From NCBI GenBank assembly GCA_944386565.1, contig CALXBO010000013.1, positions 1-51,289 of the forward strand: a stretch of 51,289 nt of DNA, written 5' to 3'. The stretch is from an uncultured Ruthenibacterium sp. Its GTDB lineage: Bacteria; Bacillota; Clostridia; Oscillospirales; Ruminococcaceae. Positions within the stretch are counted from its first letter, which is position 1. The number at the start of each line of letters is the position of its first letter. This document shows, in pieces, positions 33,556 to 41,766 of the stretch. Under the pieces are notes generated by a model. That model was not told where the DNA came from and did no database searches. It saw only the letters and a program-made list of their open reading frames with translations. The translations under genes were made by a program, and so were the position numbers.

Positions 33556-33598
33556 TTAGCACTATACTATTGACAGTGCTAAAAATCCGGAATATAAT
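33556..33598 (+). promoter_or_regulatory. CIRCE operator and promoter of hsp20
   Basis: TTAGCACT (33556-33563) and AGTGCTAA (33575-33582) form the HrcA-binding CIRCE inverted repeat with the normal 27-base total span; only the innermost C/G pair differs from consensus. The promoter TTGACA (33570-33575), 17 bases, TATAAT (33593-33598) overlaps it, so HrcA should block transcription until heat or misfolding stress. The 140-base leader that follows contains a strong hairpin, CACGCCCCG (33659-33667) with CGGGGCGTG (33670-33678), and further GC-rich pairing. Confidence 0.88.
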
Positions 33599-33740
33599 AT
33601 AGCCAGAGCTTGAGGGAAGCGAGCAGAACAGAGAGCGAGCATCCCGAGAGCGGTGCACACGCCCCGTCCGGGGCGTGCGGGTAACAAACAACGCGCCGCG
33701 ATCCGCGCAGCGCGCCAAGATCTGATTGGAGGAATGACTT

Positions 33741-34184
33741 ATGTTGCCCAGCATTTTTGGTGAAAATCTTTTTGACGATATGTTCCGTGATTTCGCTTCG
33801 TTTGATCCGTTTTCCGCTTCGGATGCGCTGTACGGCAAACACGCCCGCGCTCTGATGAAGACCGATATCCGTGAGACCGACAATTCGTACGAGCTCGACA
33901 TCGACCTGCCGGGATTCAAGAAGGACGAACTGCAGCTTCACCTGCAGGACGGCTATCTGACCGTCAGCGCCGCCAAGGGCCTTGACAAGGACGAGAAGGA
34001 CAAAGAGGGTCACTACATCCGCCGCGAGCGTTACGCCGGCCATTGCAGCCGCAGCTTCTATGTCGGTGAGAACATCACCGAGGAAGATGTCCATGCAAAG
34101 TTTGAGGACGGCATCCTGCGTCTGTCCATCCCGAAGAAGGATGCGCCGAAGCTCCCGGAGCGCCGCGTCATCGCCATCGAGTAA
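33741..34184 (+). CDS. Hsp20/alpha-crystallin family small heat shock protein
   Basis: Encodes 147 residues, typical of bacterial small heat shock proteins. The N-terminal arm (MLPSIFGENLFDDMF) is followed by an alpha-crystallin domain from about residue 38, with the ELDIDLPGFKKDEL strand, RRERYAGHCSRSFYVG and the conserved FEDGILRLSIPK. It binds unfolding proteins without ATP. The ATG at 33741 follows TTGGAGGAATG. It is a single-gene unit with a CIRCE operator and its own terminator. Confidence 0.95.
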   Translation: MLPSIFGENLFDDMFRDFASFDPFSASDALYGKHARALMKTDIRETDNSYELDIDLPGFKKDELQLHLQDGYLTVSAAKGLDKDEKDKEGHYIRRERYAGHCSRSFYVGENITEEDVHAKFEDGILRLSIPKKDAPKLPERRVIAIE

Positions 34185-34199
34185 CCCCAAGAATTGAAA

Positions 34200-34233
34200 A
34201 TACCCGCCGCGCAACTGCGGCGGGTATTTTTTT
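34200..34233 (+). terminator. Terminator of hsp20
   Basis: ATACCCGCCGC (34200-34210) pairs exactly with GCGGCGGGTAT (34217-34227), followed by seven T. Confidence 0.93.
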
Positions 34234-34254
34234 ACCTTAAATAATAACAAAGGG

Positions 34255-35163
34255 TCATTCGGACGGCAGCATCGCGATCTCCTCTTTCAGCGCCGCGACG
34301 AAGCTCTGTTCCACGTCCGTCAGACGTGCGCGGGAGATCAGTGCGTCGCAGTACACATTGCCGGAGCGGCAGGGCTTCTGCACGAGCCCTTCGCGCGCCA
34401 GCGTGTCGAACGGCACGGGGCTCACCCACATGTAGCTGCCCGGAACGCTGCGCAGCAGATCGAACTGGCTCGCGCGGTCGTACACGCAGATCGCCGCGCC
34501 CGCCTCACCCGGTGCGGCCGGCGCGGGTTCGTCCGGCGGCAGCACGGGCGTCAGATCCCCGTGCACCAGCTGCGGATACTGTGCCAGCAGGTGATAGGGG
34601 ATGGGACTGAGCGCCGCGAGCGGATGCTCCTCGCTCATCAGCACGACCATCGAGAAGCGCCACAGCGGTTCGGTGCGCAGGTGATTCTCCGCGCACAGCG
34701 ATTCAAAATACGCCTTGTGCGCCTCCTGATAGCGCAGTACGCCCACGCCGGAAGTGCCGGACGCAACGGCGCGCACGACCTCCGTGGCGGTCAGCTCCCG
34801 GTAATCCAGTTCCGTTCCGCTGGCCAGACGCCCCGCACAGCGCGCGAACGCGGCGCTGACGTAGCTCGCGCGCGGCGCGGCCGCCCGCAGGCGCTGCACC
34901 TGTGCCTGACTTCCCCCGTACAGGTGCTCGAGCGTGTCCATCTGCGCGGTGATGCTGCGCGCGTACGCGAGAAAATCCTCGCCCGCCTTTGTCGGAACAA
35001 CGCCCTTGGCGGTGCGGCGGAACAGCGAGATCCCCACCTCGCTCTCCAGTTCCTTGATGCTCTTGGACAGGTTCGGCTGCCCCATATACAGATTGCGCGC
35101 GGCCTGCGTGATCGACCCTGTCCGCGCCACTTCGACCACATAGCGCAGCTGCTGAAGATTCAT
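34255..35163 (-). CDS. LysR-family transcriptional regulator
   Basis: Encodes 302 residues. The N-terminal winged helix is clear: MNLQQLRYVVEVARTGSITQ, then the recognition-helix part NLSKSIKELE and the wing LFRRTAKGVVPT. The remainder is the substrate-binding-like effector domain. It is divergent from an iron-containing alcohol dehydrogenase, the usual relation between a LysR protein and its target, and an inverted repeat of the T-N11-A kind lies between them. The effector is unknown. The ATG at 35163 is preceded by a weak ribosome site (CAGGGGGA). Confidence 0.88.
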   Translation of the reverse strand: MNLQQLRYVVEVARTGSITQAARNLYMGQPNLSKSIKELESEVGISLFRRTAKGVVPTKAGEDFLAYARSITAQMDTLEHLYGGSQAQVQRLRAAAPRASYVSAAFARCAGRLASGTELDYRELTATEVVRAVASGTSGVGVLRYQEAHKAYFESLCAENHLRTEPLWRFSMVVLMSEEHPLAALSPIPYHLLAQYPQLVHGDLTPVLPPDEPAPAAPGEAGAAICVYDRASQFDLLRSVPGSYMWVSPVPFDTLAREGLVQKPCRSGNVYCDALISRARLTDVEQSFVAALKEEIAMLPSE

Positions 35164-35192
35164 AAACGTCCCCCTGATATGTCATTCGGCAT

Positions 35193-35236
35193 ATAGGCCT
35201 TATTCCTATTATACATTACCCAAACGGAAAGTAAAA
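35193..35236 (-). promoter_or_regulatory. LysR-type operator and lysR promoter
   Basis: ATAGG (35193-35197), seven bases, CCTAT (35205-35209) form an inverted repeat of LysR-box style. On the minus strand TATAAT (35208-35213) preceded at 17 bases by TTTTAC (35231-35236) is a plausible lysR promoter, so the regulator could repress itself. Confidence 0.5.
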
Positions 35237-35252
35237 TGTTAATATTTTAACG
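35237..35252 (+). promoter_or_regulatory. Rex-type redox operator upstream of alcohol dehydrogenase
   Basis: TGTTAATATTTTAACG matches the Rex consensus TGTTAANNNNTTAACA at 11 of the 12 defined positions. Rex releases DNA when NADH is high, and fermentative alcohol dehydrogenases are classic Rex targets in Clostridia. A TAAAAT at 35232-35237 abuts the box and may be the -10 of the dehydrogenase promoter, though its -35 is poor. Confidence 0.7.
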
Positions 35253-35335
35253 AGAGGAGAAATCCTCTCAGGTACATATTGTTTGTCAATAGAAATCGCC
35301 CGCATCCGGGCGCGATATTTCAGGAGGTAACAACT

Positions 35336-36547
35336 ATGGCTCGTTTTACTCTGCCGCGTGATCTGTATCACGGAAAAGGTTCTCTTGAGGAACTGAAAAA
35401 TCTGAAAGGCAAAAAGGCGATCGTCGTTGTCGGCGGCGGCAGCATGAAGCGCTTCGGTTTTCTGGATAAGGCTGTCGGCTATCTGAAAGAGGCCGGCATG
35501 GAAGTCGAACTCTTCGAGAACGTCGAGCCCGACCCCTCCGTCACGACCGTTATGAAGGGCGCCGAGGCCATGCGCAAGTTCGAGCCGGACTGGATCGTTG
35601 CCATGGGCGGCGGTTCCCCCATCGATGCCGCGAAGGCCATGTGGGCGTTCTATGAGTATCCCGACTGCACGTTCGAGCAGCTGATCACGCCGTTCAGCTT
35701 CCCCGAGCTGCGCACGAAGGCTCACTTCTGCGCCATCCCGTCCACTTCCGGCACTGCTACCGAAGTGACTGCGTTCTCCGTTATCACGGACTACGACAAG
35801 GGCATCAAGTATCCTCTCGCCGACTTCAACATCACGCCGGACGTCGCCATCGTCGACCCGGATCTGGCTGAGAAAATGCCCCCGAAGCTCACCGCTCACA
35901 CCGGTATGGACGCCATGACGCACGCCATCGAGGCGTATGTCTCCACGCTGCACTGCGACTACACCGATCCTCTTGCTCTGCACGCCATCGAGATGATCCA
36001 CAACGATCTGAAGAAATCCTACGACGGCGACATGGAAGCCCGCGACCGCATGCACAATGCTCAGTGCCTCGCCGGCATGGCGTTCTCCAACGCTCTGCTG
36101 GGCATCGTTCACTCGATGGCGCACAAGACGGGCGCTGCGTTCTCCGGCGGCCACATCATCCACGGCGCTGCGAACGCCATGTACCTGCCGAAGGTCATCA
36201 AGTACAACTCCAAGAACGCCGAGGCTGCCGAGCGCTATGCTGAGATCGCCCGCTTCATCAACCTGAAGGGCGAGACCACCGAAGAGCTGGTCGACGCGCT
36301 GATCGCCGAGCTGCGCGAGATGAACCGTCAGCTGAACATTCCTCTCGCCATCAAGAACTACGGCGAGGGCGGCGTGATCGCTGAGAAGAGCATCATCGAC
36401 GAGCAGGAGTTCCTGTCGAAGCTGCACGACGTGGCTGCGAACGCCATCGCCGACGCCTGCACGGGCTCCAACCCCCGTCAGCCGAGCCAGGAAGACATGG
36501 AGAAGCTGATGCTGGCTGTCTACTACGACAAGGAAATCGACTTCTGA
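35336..36547 (+). CDS. Iron-containing alcohol dehydrogenase (butanol-dehydrogenase type)
   Basis: Encodes 403 residues of the group III metal-dependent alcohol dehydrogenase family. The NAD-binding signature GGGSMKRFGF and the GGGSPIDAAKAMW loop lie in the N-terminal half. Metal-ligand regions include PPKLTAHTGMDAMTHAIEAY and HSMAHKTGA, with a final His in GHIIHGAANA. It should reduce aldehydes to alcohols with NAD(P)H in fermentation. The ATG at 35336 has CAGGAGGTAAC ahead. Codons such as GCT and CTC are used more than in most neighbours, suggesting strong expression. Upstream are a Rex-type box and a divergent LysR gene. Confidence 0.92.
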   Translation: MARFTLPRDLYHGKGSLEELKNLKGKKAIVVVGGGSMKRFGFLDKAVGYLKEAGMEVELFENVEPDPSVTTVMKGAEAMRKFEPDWIVAMGGGSPIDAAKAMWAFYEYPDCTFEQLITPFSFPELRTKAHFCAIPSTSGTATEVTAFSVITDYDKGIKYPLADFNITPDVAIVDPDLAEKMPPKLTAHTGMDAMTHAIEAYVSTLHCDYTDPLALHAIEMIHNDLKKSYDGDMEARDRMHNAQCLAGMAFSNALLGIVHSMAHKTGAAFSGGHIIHGAANAMYLPKVIKYNSKNAEAAERYAEIARFINLKGETTEELVDALIAELREMNRQLNIPLAIKNYGEGGVIAEKSIIDEQEFLSKLHDVAANAIADACTGSNPRQPSQEDMEKLMLAVYYDKEIDF

Positions 36548-36632
36548 TCGCGTTTCCGCAGCAATAACGACAAAATTTGCCTGATCGTACAAGGTTATGG
36601 TACTCCCGTCCAAAACTTTGTGCTATACTAAT

Positions 36633-36672
36633 AAAGGCGAAGCCGCGATTGGCCAGCGGCTTCGCCTTTTTC
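36633..36672 (+). terminator. Terminator of the alcohol dehydrogenase gene
   Basis: AAAGGCGAAGCCGC (36633-36646) pairs exactly with GCGGCTTCGCCTTT (36656-36669), then T residues. It lies 86 bases after the stop and 41 bases before nfnA; the promoter of nfnA is not clear to me. Confidence 0.88.
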
Positions 36673-36712
36673 CAAGTGAGAGACTCACGGAGAGTATAAG
36701 GAGTGAACGACT

Positions 36713-37555
36713 GTGTATAAGATCCTGCAGAAACAGGCGCTGAACCCGACGGTGACGAAAATGGTCATCGAGGCGCCGCTGGTGGCGAAGAAAGCCATGC
36801 CGGGACAGTTCATCATCTTCCGCGCGTCGGAGGACGGCGAGCGCGTGCCCCTGACGATCGCGGACTACGACCGCGAGGCGGGCACTGTGACGATCATCTT
36901 CCAGATCGTGGGCGGCGCGACGATGGAGCTGAACGCGCTGAACGAGGGCGACAGCCTCGTGGACTTTGTGGGCCCGCTCGGAACACCGAGCAAGCTGGAA
37001 GGTCTGAAGAAAGTGGCCGTCGTGGGCGGCGGCGTCGGCTGCGCCATCGCGTATCCGACGGCGAAGCGCCTGCATGAGCTGGGCGCGGAAGTGCACTCGA
37101 TCGTCGGCTTCCGCAACAAGGATCTCGTGATCCTCGAGGACGAGTTCGCGGCGGTGTCGGACAAAATGGTCATGATGACGGACGACGGCTCGTACGGCGA
37201 GAAAGGTCTTGTGACGAACGCGCTGGAGAAGCTGATCAACGAGGGCAACCAGTACGACGAAGTCATTGCGATCGGCCCGCTGGTGATGATGAAGTTCGTG
37301 TGCAAGGTGACGGAGAAGTACGGCATCAAGACGACGGTGTCGATGAACCCGATCATGATCGACGGCACGGGCATGTGCGGCGGCTGCCGCCTGACGGTGG
37401 GCGGCCAGACGAAGTTTGCGTGCGTGGACGGCCCGGATTTCGACGGCCATCAGGTGGACTTCGACGAGGCGATGCACCGCGGCGCGATGTACCGCGACTT
37501 TGAGGCGCACGCGCGCGAAGCGGCGTGCAACCTGCTGAAAAAGGAGGTTGAGTGA
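36713..37555 (+). CDS. nfnA: NADH-dependent ferredoxin:NADP+ oxidoreductase, small subunit
   Basis: Encodes 280 residues of the PyrK/sulfide-dehydrogenase-like FAD/NAD-binding family. It contains the FAD-binding RVPLTIADYD segment, the nucleotide loop VAVVGGGVGCAIAYPTA and a C-terminal [2Fe-2S] Cys cluster (GMCGGCRLTV, then FACVDGPDFDG). With the next gene product it forms the cytoplasmic, flavin-based electron-bifurcating Nfn complex, which couples reduced ferredoxin and NADH to NADPH production. The start is a GTG at 36713 with AAGGAGTGAA upstream. Its stop is one base before the large-subunit start. Confidence 0.92.
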   Translation: MYKILQKQALNPTVTKMVIEAPLVAKKAMPGQFIIFRASEDGERVPLTIADYDREAGTVTIIFQIVGGATMELNALNEGDSLVDFVGPLGTPSKLEGLKKVAVVGGGVGCAIAYPTAKRLHELGAEVHSIVGFRNKDLVILEDEFAAVSDKMVMMTDDGSYGEKGLVTNALEKLINEGNQYDEVIAIGPLVMMKFVCKVTEKYGIKTTVSMNPIMIDGTGMCGGCRLTVGGQTKFACVDGPDFDGHQVDFDEAMHRGAMYRDFEAHAREAACNLLKKEVE

Positions 37556-37556
37556 G

Positions 37557-38948
37557 ATGCCCAACATGGACCCGAAAAAGTGCCCGATGCCGGTGCAGGA
37601 GCCGGACGTGCGCAACAAGAATTTCTCCGAGGTAGCCCTCGGCTATACGTATGAGATGGCGGTGAACGAGGCAAAGCGCTGCCTGCACTGCAAGAACAAG
37701 CCCTGTGTGTCGGGCTGCCCGGTGGGCATCGACATCCCCGCGTTCATCGAGCGCGTGGCGAACGAGGATCTGGAGGGCGCGTACGAAGTGCTGAGCGCTT
37801 CGTCGGCGCTGCCTGCGGTGTGCGGACGCGTCTGCCCGCAGGAGAACCAGTGCGAGGGCAAGTGTGTGCGCGGCATCAAGACGGAGCCTGTGGGCATCGG
37901 CCGTCTGGAGCGCTTCGTGGCGGACTGGCACCGTGAGCACACGACCGAGAAGCCGAAGATGCCGGTTTCGAACGGCCACAAGGTGGCTGTCATCGGCTCG
38001 GGCCCGTCGGGCCTGACGGCTGCGGGCGACCTCGCAAAGGCCGGTTACAAGGTCACCGTGTACGAGGCCCTGCACACAGCGGGCGGCGTGCTGGTGTACG
38101 GCATTCCGGAGTTCCGTCTTCCGAAGGAGATCGTCCGCAAGGAGATCGAGGGCCTGAAGGAGATCGGCGTGGACATCGAGACGAACGTGGTCGTGGGCAA
38201 GACGATCACGATCGACGAGCTGTTCGAGATGGGCAACGAAGCGGTGTTCATCGGCTCGGGCGCGGGTCTGCCGCGTTTCATGGGCATCCCGGGCGAGAGC
38301 CTGAACGGCGTGTACTCGGCCAACGAGTTCCTGACGCGCATCAACCTGATGAAGGCGTACAAGGAGAACGCGAAGACGCCCATCCAGCACGCGAAGAACG
38401 TGGCCGTCGTGGGCGGCGGCAACGTGGCGATGGACGCGGCGCGCTGCGCGAAGCGTCTGGGCGCGGAGAACGTGTACATCGTGTACCGCCGCGGCATGGA
38501 AGAGCTGCCCGCGCGTAAGGAAGAGGTCGAGCACGCGGAGGAAGAGGGCATCATCTTCAAGACGCTGTCGAACCCCATTGAAGTGCTGGGCGACGAGAAC
38601 GGCTATGTGAAGGGCATGGTGTGCCAGGAGATGGAGCTGGGCGAGCCGGACGCGTCCGGACGCCGCCGTCCCGTGGCGAAAGAGGGCTGCACATTCACGC
38701 TGGATGTGGACTGCATGATCATGTCGATCGGCACGAGCCCGAACCCGCTGATCCGCTCGACGACGCCGGGTCTCGAGACGAACAAGCACGGCTGCATCAT
38801 CACGAACGGCGACGACGGCCTGACGACGCGCGAAGGCGTGTACGCGGGCGGCGACGCGGTGACGGGCGCGGCCACGGTCATTCTGGCGATGGGCGCGGGC
38901 AAGCACGCGGCCAAGGCCATCGACGAGTACATCAAGAGCAAAGAGTAA
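37557..38948 (+). CDS. nfnB: NADH-dependent ferredoxin:NADP+ oxidoreductase, large subunit (GltD-like)
   Basis: Encodes 463 residues. The N-terminal part carries the two-[4Fe-4S] Cys pattern CLHCKNKPCVSGCP and CGRVCPQENQCEGKC. Two dinucleotide-binding motifs follow (VAVIGSGPSGLTAAG and VAVVGGGNVAMDAAR), and the C-terminal GVYAGGDAVTGAATV closes the FAD site. This is the layout of the glutamate-synthase small-subunit family as used in NfnB/NfnL, and the preceding nfnA excludes a true glutamate synthase. The ATG at 37557 sits 9 bases after AAGGAGG. Codon use is strongly biased to GGC, CTG and ACG. Confidence 0.93.
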   Translation: MPNMDPKKCPMPVQEPDVRNKNFSEVALGYTYEMAVNEAKRCLHCKNKPCVSGCPVGIDIPAFIERVANEDLEGAYEVLSASSALPAVCGRVCPQENQCEGKCVRGIKTEPVGIGRLERFVADWHREHTTEKPKMPVSNGHKVAVIGSGPSGLTAAGDLAKAGYKVTVYEALHTAGGVLVYGIPEFRLPKEIVRKEIEGLKEIGVDIETNVVVGKTITIDELFEMGNEAVFIGSGAGLPRFMGIPGESLNGVYSANEFLTRINLMKAYKENAKTPIQHAKNVAVVGGGNVAMDAARCAKRLGAENVYIVYRRGMEELPARKEEVEHAEEEGIIFKTLSNPIEVLGDENGYVKGMVCQEMELGEPDASGRRRPVAKEGCTFTLDVDCMIMSIGTSPNPLIRSTTPGLETNKHGCIITNGDDGLTTREGVYAGGDAVTGAATVILAMGAGKHAAKAIDEYIKSKE

Positions 38949-38955
38949 CATACAG

Positions 38956-38989
38956 CGGACTGAGCCGGAAACGGTTCAGTCCGTTTTTT
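38956..38989 (+). terminator. Terminator of nfnAB
   Basis: CGGACTGAGCC (38956-38966) pairs with GGTTCAGTCCG (38973-38983) with one wobble, followed by six T. Confidence 0.9.
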
Positions 38990-38990
38990 G

Positions 38991-39019
38991 TTGATCTGAC
39001 GATGCGGGTGTGATATGCT
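38991..39019 (+). promoter_or_regulatory. Promoter of the VanW-family gene
   Basis: TTGATC (38991-38996), 17 bases and TATGCT (39014-39019), 21 bases upstream of the start codon. Confidence 0.6.
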
Positions 39020-39040
39020 GAGAACAGGGGAGGTGGAGGT

Positions 39041-39862
39041 ATGCCGGAGGATCTCAGACCCAAAAATCGCAGTGCGCTTCGCCTTGCATGCGGGACGGCG
39101 TACTACACCGCGCGGCGGTATGCGTACTGGGCGTTCGGCGGCGTGCGCTTTGCGAAAACGCAGCAGGAACAACCGCTCGGCTGGCGCGCAGCTGCTCACA
39201 GCACACCGCTTCTGCGCAAACTCAAGGATGTTGACATGCAGTACCAATACAACAAGATCATCAACCTGAAACTCGCGTGCGCGTGTCTCGACGGAGTCAT
39301 CCTCCGCCCGGGCGAGACGTTCAGCTACTGGAAGTGCATCGGTCATCCGACACGCCGGAAAGGTTATGTGGACGGGATGATTCTGTTCTGCGGCACGTTC
39401 GGGCCGGGTGTCGGCGGAGGGTTGTGTCAGCTGTCCAATCTCATCTACTGGATGACGCTCCACACGCCGCTCACAGTCGCGGAGCGCTACCGCCACTCGT
39501 ACGATGTGTTTCCGGATTCGAACCGCACGCAGCCGTTCGGCTCGGGCGCAACGTGCGTCTATCCCTACCGCGACCTGATGATCCGCAACGATACGCACTG
39601 CACATGGCAGCTCTGCGTGCGGGTGGGAGAGACGGATCTCGAGGGCGAGTGGCGCTGCAGTGAACCGACACACATCGAATACAAGGTAATAGAGAAACAG
39701 CATCGCTTCGAGCGCGAGTGGTGGGGCGGTTTTTCCCGCCACAACGAGCTGTGGCGTATCTGCCGGGACCTGGATACGTCCGAAGTGTGGGAGGAATACA
39801 TCACCGAAAATCACGCGATCACGATGTACGCTCCGCTTTTGCCCGGAGCGGGGGAGGTGTGA
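39041..39862 (+). CDS. VanW family protein
   Basis: Encodes 273 residues. The VanW core is visible from about residue 80: a LACACLDGVILRPGETFSYW segment, then GPGVGGGLCQLSNLIYW, then a HSYDVFPDSNRTQPFGSGAT stretch and the AGxxCVYPYRD-like sheet. Most VanW proteins are exported, but no clear signal peptide is seen here; the N terminus is basic. The biochemical role of VanW is unknown; it was first noted in a vancomycin-resistance cluster but is widespread and not evidence of resistance. The ATG at 39041 follows GGGGAGGTGGAGG. Single-gene unit. Confidence 0.88.
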   Translation: MPEDLRPKNRSALRLACGTAYYTARRYAYWAFGGVRFAKTQQEQPLGWRAAAHSTPLLRKLKDVDMQYQYNKIINLKLACACLDGVILRPGETFSYWKCIGHPTRRKGYVDGMILFCGTFGPGVGGGLCQLSNLIYWMTLHTPLTVAERYRHSYDVFPDSNRTQPFGSGATCVYPYRDLMIRNDTHCTWQLCVRVGETDLEGEWRCSEPTHIEYKVIEKQHRFEREWWGGFSRHNELWRICRDLDTSEVWEEYITENHAITMYAPLLPGAGEV

Positions 39863-39867
39863 AAATG

Positions 39868-39897
39868 AAAAGCGCGCTGCCTGTGCAGCGCGCTTTT
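39868..39897. terminator. Bidirectional terminator
   Basis: AAAAGCGCGCTGC (39868-39880) is the exact reverse complement of GCAGCGCGCTTTT (39885-39897). It serves the VanW gene and the convergent MGMT-like gene. Confidence 0.92.
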
Positions 39898-39912
39898 CAT
39901 CCGGAACAGAAA

Positions 39913-40218
39913 TCAGAGCCAGCGGCAGGCGTCCATGTCGACGCGGCCGTCGGGCAGGAACGTAACGCCCTCGGACTCGAGCAGCTTCCGCTGCGCGTCC
40001 GGCCCGCCGAACGCAAAGCCGGGCGCGAGGCGCCCGTCGCCGAACACGACGCGGTGGCACGGGATGACGCCCGGCTGCGGATTGCGGTGCAGGGCAAAGC
40101 CCACGCCGCGCGCGCCGCGCGGGTTGCCCGCCAGCGCCGCGACCTGCCCGTACGACGCCACGCACCCGGCCGGGATCTGTTTGACCGTCTCGTAAATGCG
40201 TTTTGTGAATTCCGTCAT
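39913..40218 (-). CDS. Short MGMT-family DNA alkyltransferase (C-terminal domain only)
   Basis: Encodes 101 residues that match only the DNA-binding and active-site domain of O6-methylguanine DNA methyltransferase: IPAGCVASYGQVAALAG, then the acceptor motif PCHRVV and a final GV(T)FLPDGRVD. The Cys of PCHR is kept, unlike the PWHR of alkyltransferase-like proteins, so methyl transfer is possible. The N-terminal domain is missing by design, not by truncation, since the start ATG at 40218 is well placed after AAAGGAGTCG. It may flag lesions for other repair systems. Confidence 0.88.
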   Translation of the reverse strand: MTEFTKRIYETVKQIPAGCVASYGQVAALAGNPRGARGVGFALHRNPQPGVIPCHRVVFGDGRLAPGFAFGGPDAQRKLLESEGVTFLPDGRVDMDACRWL

Positions 40219-40262
40219 GGGATCGACTCCTTTACCGTTTCATCGTATCACACCGCGGACGA

Positions 40263-40291
40263 TTGCGCAACGCGGAAAAGAATGATACAAT
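40263..40291 (+). promoter_or_regulatory. Promoter of the MATE-YfcE-TtcA operon
   Basis: TTGCGC (40263-40268), 17 bases and TACAAT (40286-40291), 42 bases ahead of the MATE start. Confidence 0.7.
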
Positions 40292-40332
40292 ACAGTCAGG
40301 TATGCGGACAAAACCGATGAGGAGGCAATATC

Positions 40333-41742
40333 ATGAACGCCGTTCTGGCGAAGATATTCTGTGCACAGCGCATTCTGAAAAACGCGCCCGCAGAGGGAGA
40401 GATGCCCGACGATGAAACGCTCTTGCGGCGCGCATTCCGTGTGGCTTGGCCGTCCACGCTCGAGTCGTTCCTCGTGGCGCTCGTCGGTATGGTGGACACG
40501 ATCATGGTTTCGCGTCTCGGGGCGTATGCCATCGCGGCCGTCGGCCTGACGTCGCAGCCGAAGTTCATCTGTCTCGCCGTGTTCATGTCGCTGAACATCG
40601 CCGTCTCCGCGCTGGTGGCCCGGCGCAAGGGCGAGGGCGATCGCGAGGGGGCCAACCGTGTGCTGACGCAGGCGATCGTGCTCACGCTGCTGTTCACGGC
40701 GGTCATCACCGTTCTGGCTTTCGTATTTGCTGAGCCTGTTCTGCGCCTTGCCGGAACGAATGAAGACACGCACGAGAGCGCCGTGGCGTATTTCCGAATC
40801 ATCTCCGCGGGCATGGTGTTCAACGTGCTCAGCATGGTCATCAACGCCGCACAGCGCGGTGCGGGCAACACAAAGATCGCCATGCGCACGAACCTTGTGT
40901 CGAACGGCGTCAACATCGTGTTCAATTATCTGCTCATCGAGGGCCATTTCGGATTCCCCAGCCTCGGTGTCGCGGGCGCGGCGGTGGCCACGGTCATCGG
41001 CACGGCGGTGGCACTCGGCATGAGCGTTCTGTCCGTGCTGCATCCGAACGGCTTTCTGCACCTGCAGTTCGAGCGCGAGCGGTTCCGTCTCGAAAAAGAG
41101 ACGCTCTCGACCATCGCGAACATCGGCTCGTCCTCTCTGGCCGAGCAGCTCTTCCTGCGCTTCGGCTTTTTGACGTACACGATGATCGTGGCGCGTCTGG
41201 GTACAACGGCCTACGCGGCGCATCAGGTCGGCATGAACATCATCAACATTTCGTTCGCATTCGGAGACGGTCTGTCCGTGGCGTCGGTCGCGCTTGTCGG
41301 GCAGAGTCTCGGCGAGAAGCGGCGCGACCTCGCGCGGGTGTACCTGTCGTTCTGCCAGCGGCTGGGGCTGTTCTGTTCGCTCACGGTTGCCGTCCTGTAT
41401 TCTACGATCGGCCGCGATATTTTCCGCCTGTTTTCGTCGGACCCCGCCATTCTCTCCCACGGCGAGATGATCATGCGCATGGTGGCCGTCATTGTTGTCA
41501 TGCAGATCGCACAGGTGATCTCCAGCGGCTGTCTGCGCGGCGCCGGCGACACGAAGTATGTTGCGATCGTCTCCCTCATCAGCGTGGCGTGCGTCCGCCC
41601 GCTCTCCGGCTATTTTCTGACGTACCCGGCCGGGCTCGGCCTTCTCGGCGCGTGGCTCGGGCTTGCCTTCGACCAGTTCATACGCCTCGTGCTCACCTCG
41701 GTGCGTGTGCGGTCCGGAAAATGGCTCAACATCCGAATCTGA
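40333..41742 (+). CDS. MATE family efflux transporter
   Basis: Encodes 469 residues, normal for MATE proteins. Twelve hydrophobic segments are recognisable in two six-helix halves. Family-like stretches include PSTLESFLVALVGMVDTIMVSRLG in the first helix pair and LGTTAYAAHQVGMNIINISFAFGDGLSVASVALVGQSLG at the start of the second half, which mirrors it. It is probably a cation-coupled exporter of drugs or metabolites; the substrate is unknown. The ATG at 40333 follows ATGAGGAGGCAA. The next gene begins 24 bases after the stop. Confidence 0.92.
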   Translation: MNAVLAKIFCAQRILKNAPAEGEMPDDETLLRRAFRVAWPSTLESFLVALVGMVDTIMVSRLGAYAIAAVGLTSQPKFICLAVFMSLNIAVSALVARRKGEGDREGANRVLTQAIVLTLLFTAVITVLAFVFAEPVLRLAGTNEDTHESAVAYFRIISAGMVFNVLSMVINAAQRGAGNTKIAMRTNLVSNGVNIVFNYLLIEGHFGFPSLGVAGAAVATVIGTAVALGMSVLSVLHPNGFLHLQFERERFRLEKETLSTIANIGSSSLAEQLFLRFGFLTYTMIVARLGTTAYAAHQVGMNIINISFAFGDGLSVASVALVGQSLGEKRRDLARVYLSFCQRLGLFCSLTVAVLYSTIGRDIFRLFSSDPAILSHGEMIMRMVAVIVVMQIAQVISSGCLRGAGDTKYVAIVSLISVACVRPLSGYFLTYPAGLGLLGAWLGLAFDQFIRLVLTSVRVRSGKWLNIRI

Positions 41743-41766
41743 TTTTTGTGAAAGGATACATCTGAT

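Noticed and set aside
36624..36629. TATACT as the -10 of an attenuated nfnAB leader upstream of the terminator
   Set aside because: No acceptable -35 at 16-18 bases; transcription from it would run straight into the terminator at 36633.
39041..39862. Vancomycin resistance from the VanW gene
   Set aside because: VanW-family genes are widespread without resistance clusters, and no vanHAX or vanRS genes are present.
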